Origin: Terrirubrum flagellatum
Lineage (GTDB): Bacteria > Pseudomonadota > Alphaproteobacteria > Rhizobiales > Beijerinckiaceae
DNA length: 64,000 bases
Assembly (NCBI RefSeq): GCF_022059845.1
Contig: NZ_CP091851.1
Location: forward strand, 62,001 to 126,000
Reading direction: 5' to 3'
The notes beneath the pieces were generated by a model. That model was not told the origin of the DNA. It made no database searches and saw nothing but the letters and a program-made list of their open reading frames with translations. A program made the translations under genes and the position numbers. Shown here in pieces: positions 59,513-64,000 of this stretch (positions are counted from its first letter, which is position 1; each line of letters opens with the position of its first letter).

Positions 59513-60498
59513 GACGCGTTCTTCTTCGTCAGCTTGTCCTCCCAGGCGAGCGCCTGGCGGATGATGGTTTCGAGATTATCGAATTCGGGACGCCAGTTCA
59601 GCTTGTCGCGGATGCGATCGGCCTTGGCGGTCAGCGCCGCCGGATCGCCGGCGCGGCGCGGCGAAATCTTGACGGCGAAATCGACGCCGGAGACCTTCTT
59701 CATCACGTCGATGACGTCGAACACGGAATAGCCCGAACCATAACCGCAATTGCAGACGAGGCTTTCGCCGCCCGCGCGCAGATGCTTGAGGGCTGCGACA
59801 TGAGCGCGCACCAGATCGGTCACCTGGACATAATCGCGCACGCCGGAGCCATCCTTGGTCTGAAAATCAGTGCCGAACACTTCCATGAAGGGGCGCTTGC
59901 CGAGCGCGGTCTGCGCCGCGACCTTGATCAGATGCGTGGCGTTCGGGCTCGACTGGCCGGTGCGGCCTTTGGGGTCGGCGCCGGCGACGTTGAAATAACG
60001 CAGGATGACATAGCCGAGATCATGGGCCGCGCCCGTGTCCTTCAGAATCCACTCGGTCATCATTTTCGAGCGGCCGTAAGGATTGATCGGCGCGAGCGGC
60101 AGGTCCTCGGGAATGGGATTGACGGTCGGCTCGCCGTAAACGGCCGCCGTGGATGAAAAGATGAAGTGCTTCACGTCGGTGTTGACCGCGCTTTCGATCA
60201 GCGAGCGGGCCTTCACCGTGTTGTTGAGATAGTAGCCGAGGGGATCGGCGACCGAGTCCGGCACCACGATCTTGGCGGCGAAATGGGCGATGGCGTCGAT
60301 TCCGTGCTCACGGATCGTGCGTTCGACGAGGGCCTGATCGCCCATGTCGCCCTGCACCAGTTTCGCCTCGGGCGGGACCGCCCACCAGAAGCCGGCGGAC
60401 ATGTCGTCCAGCACCACGACTTCTTCGCCGGCGTCGATCAGCTCGTTGGCCATATGGCTGCCGATATAGCCGGCGCCGCCAGTCACCAGTACGGCCAT
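59509..60498 (-). CDS. galE: UDP-glucose 4-epimerase
   Basis: 329 residues from ATG at 60498, preceded by GGGAG; TTG at 60501 gives one more residue. Rossmann MAVLVTGGAGYIGSHMANEL, FSSTAAVYGEP, catalytic NPYGRSKMMTEWIL (Tyr, Lys), LRYFNVAGADPKGRTGQ and GSGVRDYVQVTDL. Interconverts UDP-glucose and UDP-galactose for surface polysaccharide. Divergent from galU. Confidence 0.95.
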   Translation of the reverse strand: MAVLVTGGAGYIGSHMANELIDAGEEVVVLDDMSAGFWWAVPPEAKLVQGDMGDQALVERTIREHGIDAIAHFAAKIVVPDSVADPLGYYLNNTVKARSLIESAVNTDVKHFIFSSTAAVYGEPTVNPIPEDLPLAPINPYGRSKMMTEWILKDTGAAHDLGYVILRYFNVAGADPKGRTGQSSPNATHLIKVAAQTALGKRPFMEVFGTDFQTKDGSGVRDYVQVTDLVRAHVAALKHLRAGGESLVCNCGYGSGYSVFDVIDVMKKVSGVDFAVKISPRRAGDPAALTAKADRIRDKLNWRPEFDNLETIIRQALAWEDKLTKKNAS

Positions 60499-60658
60499 CA
60501 AGGACTCCCGTTCATTGAGGCTTCATCGCCTGTCTTCACCATGGCTCGCGAACCTTGATGGGACGTCAATCCTCGACTTCCCGATCTCCCCTAGGGAACG
60601 CTATGGTTCACGCCGCGTTACGATACTCCCTCGCTTCCCGCATCCTCCTGGACGTCAG

Positions 60659-61531
60659 ATGACAAAGAAAATCCGCAAGGCCGTCTTCCCGGTCGCCGGC
60701 CTCGGCACCCGCTTCCTGCCCGCCACCAAGGCCGTGCCGAAGGAAATGCTGACCGTGGTCGACCGGCCGGTGATCCAGCATGTGGTGGATGAGGCGCGCG
60801 CCGCCGGCATCGAGCATTTCATTTTCGTCACGGGCCGCAACAAGCATGTGATCGAAGATCATTTCGACATGCAGTACGAGCTCGACCACACGCTTTCCCA
60901 GCGCGGGAAGAAGAGGGAGCAGGAGATTCTCGCCTCGATCCTGCCGAAGGCGGGCACGGCGAGCTTCACGCGCCAGCAGGCGCCGCTCGGACTTGGCCAT
61001 GCCGTGTGGTGCGCGCGCGACATCGTCGGCGACGAACCTTTCGCGCTTTTGCTGCCCGATATGCTGCACAAGGGCGAGACGCCCTGCCTGAAAGAAATGA
61101 TCGAGGCGCATGCGGCTCATGGCGGCAACCATATCGCCGTTGCGCCGGTGCCGGAGGAAGAGACGCATCAGTACGGCATCGTCGGCGTGAAGGATCGCGC
61201 GGCGAAAGTGTCCGAGATCACCATGATGGTGGAGAAGCCGAAGCAGGGAACGGCGCCGTCGAACCTGCACATCACCGGCCGCTACATCCTGCAGCCCTCG
61301 ATCTTCGCTTTGCTGGCGACGCAGGAGAAGGGCGCAGGCAACGAGATCCAGCTCACTGACGCCATGGTGACGCTGGCGAAGAGCGAAAAATTCCACGCCG
61401 TGCGCTTCGATGGCGAGATCTATGACACGGGATCGAAGCTCGGCTTCCTCACGGCGAACATGGCCTACGCGCTCAGCGATTCCTCGCTGAAGGACGCATT
61501 CCGGGCGGAAGCGAAGAAGCTGCTGGGATAA
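60659..61531 (+). CDS. galU: UTP-glucose-1-phosphate uridylyltransferase
   Basis: 290 residues from ATG at 60659 (MTKKIRKAVFPVAGLGTRFL); the frame is open to 60515 without support. PATKAVPKEMLTVVDRPVIQHVVDEA, ITGRNKHVIEDHFD-like FVTGRNKHVIEDHFD, FALLLPDMLHKGE, EKPKQGTAPSNLHITGRYIL and YDTGSKLGFLTANM. Makes UDP-glucose, substrate of the divergent galE. Confidence 0.96.
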   Translation: MTKKIRKAVFPVAGLGTRFLPATKAVPKEMLTVVDRPVIQHVVDEARAAGIEHFIFVTGRNKHVIEDHFDMQYELDHTLSQRGKKREQEILASILPKAGTASFTRQQAPLGLGHAVWCARDIVGDEPFALLLPDMLHKGETPCLKEMIEAHAAHGGNHIAVAPVPEEETHQYGIVGVKDRAAKVSEITMMVEKPKQGTAPSNLHITGRYILQPSIFALLATQEKGAGNEIQLTDAMVTLAKSEKFHAVRFDGEIYDTGSKLGFLTANMAYALSDSSLKDAFRAEAKKLLG

Positions 61532-61539
61532 TCAAAGAA

Positions 61540-61567
61540 AAGCGAAGGCAGCGGAGCGCCTTCGCTT
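61540..61567. terminator. Bidirectional terminator between galU and the membrane protein gene
   Basis: AAGCGAAGGC/GCCTTCGCTT perfect 10-bp stem with an 8-nt loop. On the minus strand TTTTCTTTGA follows, giving a good T-tract for the gene ending at 61588; on the plus strand ATTGTC follows, weaker. Confidence 0.85.
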
Positions 61568-61587
61568 ATTGTCTGGAGCGATCGCGA

Positions 61588-62271
61588 TCAGGCCGATCGC
61601 GCGCGCTGGCCATAGAGGCGCGAGACCGCGCCGAGCGCGACGAGGCCGACCACGACGCTGATCACAGCGCCGATCAGCTTGAAGATCAGGCCGATGAAGC
61701 CGCCAAATCCGCCGAAGAGCGCGCTCAGAAGAACGTTCGGCAGGGCGGCCGCGATGAACAGGCCGATCAGCGGAATCCAGTAGGGCGCGGTCTGGTTGAG
61801 CACCGATTGGACCGAGATCGGGTCGTTCATCGCCAACGCCGGGAAAACGAAGGCGATGCGCGCGATCGCCGCCACGATGATCGCCATCAGCACCAGCGAC
61901 GAAATGAGAATGCCGACATAGCTGATGCCCAGGATCATCGCGAGAATCATGGCGAAGATCATCAGCACGATGCCGATGAGGATGCCGATGCCGACGAGCT
62001 TCAGCGCCGCCATGGGGTCGCTGTCCTTGTAGGCGAATTCGCCCGTGATGGCTTCGCGCGAGGCCATGAGGCCAATGAAGATCGTGGCGATGCTGCAGAC
62101 GAAAGCTAAAATGCCGCCGAACGTCGGCCCGAGAAGGGCGGGCAGGATCATCGCGCCCAGGGAAGCGACCACATAGGGAATCGTCGCCTTGGCTGATTTG
62201 GCGTAGTCGATGCCGGAATTGATGAGATCGCCCAGAGAGGGCGGCGCGGCGCTGGCCCGCAGATCGGTCAT
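61588..62271 (-). CDS. Polytopic membrane protein of unknown function
   Basis: 227 residues from ATG at 62271 (GGGGGAA upstream). About six hydrophobic segments, e.g. VVASLGAMILPALLGPTFGG, ILAFVCSIATIFIGLMAS, LVGIGILIGIVLMIFAMILAMILG and a Gly/Phe-rich LLSALFGGFGGFIGLIFKLIG. The pattern resembles glycerophosphoryl-diester-phosphodiesterase-type or DUF-type bacterial membrane domains, but no family is recognised with confidence. Confidence 0.78.
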   Translation of the reverse strand: MTDLRASAAPPSLGDLINSGIDYAKSAKATIPYVVASLGAMILPALLGPTFGGILAFVCSIATIFIGLMASREAITGEFAYKDSDPMAALKLVGIGILIGIVLMIFAMILAMILGISYVGILISSLVLMAIIVAAIARIAFVFPALAMNDPISVQSVLNQTAPYWIPLIGLFIAAALPNVLLSALFGGFGGFIGLIFKLIGAVISVVVGLVALGAVSRLYGQRARSA

Positions 62272-62343
62272 GCTTGTTCCCCCGTGTTCACGCCCCGCGC
62301 CAGTGTTCATCAATGACGCTGGGAGAGCAAGCGGGAACAACCA

Positions 62344-62455
62344 GAGCATGGCGCGAAAAAGTGGGAACCGGTTTTTCGCAAGAGCCGTGCTCTAAACTTC
62401 TGGAATCGGTCACGGTCCCGCATTTTGATTGTTTCAATCAAAATGCGGCGTGATC
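62344..62455. repeat. Compound palindromic repeat, family A copy 3
   Basis: Palindrome 1 GAGCATGGCGCGAAAAAGTG ... GCAAGAGCCGTGCTC; linker with GGAATCGGTCACGGTC; palindrome 2 arms CCGCATTTTGATTG and CAATCAAAATGCGG; tail CGTGATC. The right end reaches the stop codon of the beta-barrel gene. Confidence 0.87.
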
Positions 62456-63981
62456 TACCGCTGCAATCTCAGGCCGACCATGAAGACGTTGGCGGTGTAG
62501 TCGCTGCCCGGCGCCGAGGATTTCAGATGTTCGCGGGTGTAGCTCGCGCGCACCGCGATCGTGCGGCTGAGCTTGTAGTCGAGGCGCACGGTTCCGGAGA
62601 GCGTGTCCTCCCTGAGCGGCGACCCGTCATATTCGCTGCGCTGGAAGCTGCCGGTCGCCGTGAATGTCAGATTGCGCAGGAAGGCGTGCGCGATCTCGAT
62701 CGTGCCCTTGCGGGTGACCGCGCCGGAGACGCCGGGCGTCGTGGTTTCGTCGAGCGTCGTCTGGGCGCGCAGCCCCAAGGTGGTGAGCGGCGTCGCCGAC
62801 CAGATCAGGGAGGCGTCGCCGATCACGCCGCGCAGGTCCGCGAGACGGGTATCGTCATATTTCCGCGTTTCATAGCCAACCGACGCTTCGCCGACGAGGG
62901 TGCGCGCGATGTCGATCGTGGTGCCGACGCGACCGCCGAGGCCCTTCGAGTTACGGAGGAAGCCGCTTGAGTCGGCGCGTTGGTCGTGCAGCCGCTCGTC
63001 GATCTTGCCTTCGACGAAGGGCCTGACTCCAGGCGTCACCTCGTAGCCGACGCGCAGCGTTCCGCCGACCTGATTGTAGTTGCGGTCGCCCTGCGTGACG
63101 ATCGAGCCATCGGGCAGCTTCGCGTCATCGAAGGTGTAGCGATCAGCAAGGCCGCTCAGCGTGAAGCTGAAACGGTTGATGCGATGTTCAGCGCCAAGCG
63201 TGCCGCCATATTGATAGGTGAGCGGCCGGCCGCTGGTGATGAAGGGCAGATTGGTCGACTGCGGTGACTGGGTGTCGAGTTTGAATCGACCCTGCGCAAT
63301 CACATCGGTCGAACGTGTCACGGCGAAGCGCCAGTCGCCCTTTGCTTCTGCTTCTGGCCGGTTGGCCGACTGAAGATCGGTGTAGCGCGAATAGGAGCCG
63401 CGAAGCAGGCCCTGGAAGCTGTGCGTCGACCAGTTGGAATCGATTTTCACTTCCGCGCCGGGCTTGATGAAGTCGGAACCCTGCACGCCGCTGCGGAGCC
63501 GATTCGGATTGGAATCGTAGCCGACATCGACGTCGAGCGCTGGCCGGATCGTGAAGCTCTCGAAGGCGATGCCTGCCGGCGCGTAAGGATCATTCTCGAC
63601 GATTTTCTTCGGCGGCTTCGGCGGCGGCGGAGGCGTCAATGCGGGCGCGCTGATTCGTTTCAGCGGCGCAGCCTGGACGCGCTGCGAAGCCTCGGCGCCG
63701 GGAGCGAGGTGACGGACGCGCTTGCGCGTCGGATTCGGCGGGGCGAGTTTCGTGCGCGGCAGCAGTTCGGGATCGCGCGGCGCGCGTCGGGGCCGTGCGG
63801 GATCGGGCCCGTCGATCACTTCCGGCGTGACGGCGCTGGGGCGCAGGATGGTCGGCAGGTCGAGCGCCTGTCCGAAGGCGACGGATTCCCAGGTGAGGAG
63901 AGCGCAGCCGAGACCGACCGCGCCAAGCGCGCGGGAGGGCCGCGACGGGCCCCGATGCTCGGGCTTGATCCTTCCGGCCAT
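62455..63981 (-). CDS. Outer-membrane beta-barrel protein (BBP2-type)
   Basis: 508 residues. N-terminal export signal around residues 20-37 (LGAVGLGCALLTWESVAFGQ), a Pro/Arg-rich periplasmic segment (about 45-135, with PPPPPKPPKK), then a barrel of alternating strands starting FESFTIRPALDVDVGYDSNPNR and ending ASYTREHLKSSAPGSDYTANVFMVGLRLQR, with Arg at the C-terminus. YDSNPNR and NYNQVGGTLRVGYEVTPGVRPFVEG are typical of putative beta-barrel porin 2 proteins. Possibly exopolysaccharide-related; not proven. Confidence 0.85.
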   Translation of the reverse strand: MAGRIKPEHRGPSRPSRALGAVGLGCALLTWESVAFGQALDLPTILRPSAVTPEVIDGPDPARPRRAPRDPELLPRTKLAPPNPTRKRVRHLAPGAEASQRVQAAPLKRISAPALTPPPPPKPPKKIVENDPYAPAGIAFESFTIRPALDVDVGYDSNPNRLRSGVQGSDFIKPGAEVKIDSNWSTHSFQGLLRGSYSRYTDLQSANRPEAEAKGDWRFAVTRSTDVIAQGRFKLDTQSPQSTNLPFITSGRPLTYQYGGTLGAEHRINRFSFTLSGLADRYTFDDAKLPDGSIVTQGDRNYNQVGGTLRVGYEVTPGVRPFVEGKIDERLHDQRADSSGFLRNSKGLGGRVGTTIDIARTLVGEASVGYETRKYDDTRLADLRGVIGDASLIWSATPLTTLGLRAQTTLDETTTPGVSGAVTRKGTIEIAHAFLRNLTFTATGSFQRSEYDGSPLREDTLSGTVRLDYKLSRTIAVRASYTREHLKSSAPGSDYTANVFMVGLRLQR

Positions 63982-64000
63982 GCCGTTTCCGTTACGATCA

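Overview
The window is GC-rich chromosomal DNA of an alphaproteobacterium, most likely a member of the Hyphomicrobiales (Rhizobiales; Beijerinckiaceae, Methylocystaceae or Bradyrhizobiaceae-like). The grounds are codon use, the rplY-pth-ychF and lemA-M48 neighbourhoods, a ROSE-type leader before a small heat-shock gene, tandem anti-Shine-Dalgarno sRNAs of the alpha-r14/suhB kind, and several intergenic palindromic repeat families typical of this order. No phage, IS element, rRNA operon or CRISPR array is visible. Species cannot be named from the sequence alone.

Layout. 0-9.4 kb: tail of an SDR gene, two MaoC-fold proteins, ychF, a PIN-toxin/antitoxin pair wedged between ychF and pth, rplY, a class-C serine hydrolase, an HNH nuclease, a cupin, dsbB, a YqaA-like membrane protein and tRNA-Leu(CAA). 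9.5-11.9 kb: aroQ, a Gfo/Idh/MocA dehydrogenase and small envelope proteins. 12.1-23.8 kb: a catabolic block with a TetR regulator, a sugar isomerase/epimerase, a DUF993 TIM-barrel protein, three dehydrogenase-type genes counting 10.0 kb (two of them inside the block), a NitT/TauT-type ABC importer and a carbohydrate ABC importer without its own ATPase. Two palindromes with the same core lie upstream of the two transporter operons and suggest a single TetR regulon. 23.8-33.0 kb: a four-gene tripartite efflux operon (OMF, adaptor, two RND pumps).

33.1-36.1 kb: a GST, then a quinone-detoxification-like set (hydrolase, ring-cleaving dioxygenase, divergent DoxX) resembling Bacillus MhqD/MhqO/MhqP. 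36.1-44.1 kb: SnoaL-like protein, altronate/galactarate dehydratase, lemA with an M48 protease, FAH-family enzyme, a 29-residue membrane protein, FAD oxidoreductase. 44.3-49.7 kb: glutaryl-CoA dehydrogenase, a DapB-like protein with an altered active site, a CaiB-type CoA-transferase and a ThDP enzyme; the last three are bracketed by inverted ~195 bp repeats. 49.9-55.3 kb: HdeD, N-formylglutamate amidohydrolase, two tandem sRNAs, MFS transporter, HisN-like phosphatase, lysophospholipase-like hydrolase. 55.3-58.4 kb: sigma32/ROSE-controlled hsp20, then a patch of less typical genes (hypothetical, GIY-YIG, a frame-broken DUF6968-like pseudogene), repeats and a probable 6S RNA with a consensus sigma70 promoter. 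58.4-64 kb: queC, galE, galU, a polytopic membrane protein and a beta-barrel outer-membrane protein.

The strongest candidates for something not yet described are the TetR/DUF993/two-importer regulon at 12-24 kb and the RNA features (tandem sRNAs, ROSE leader, 6S). All functional statements are from reading the sequence; no database search was run.
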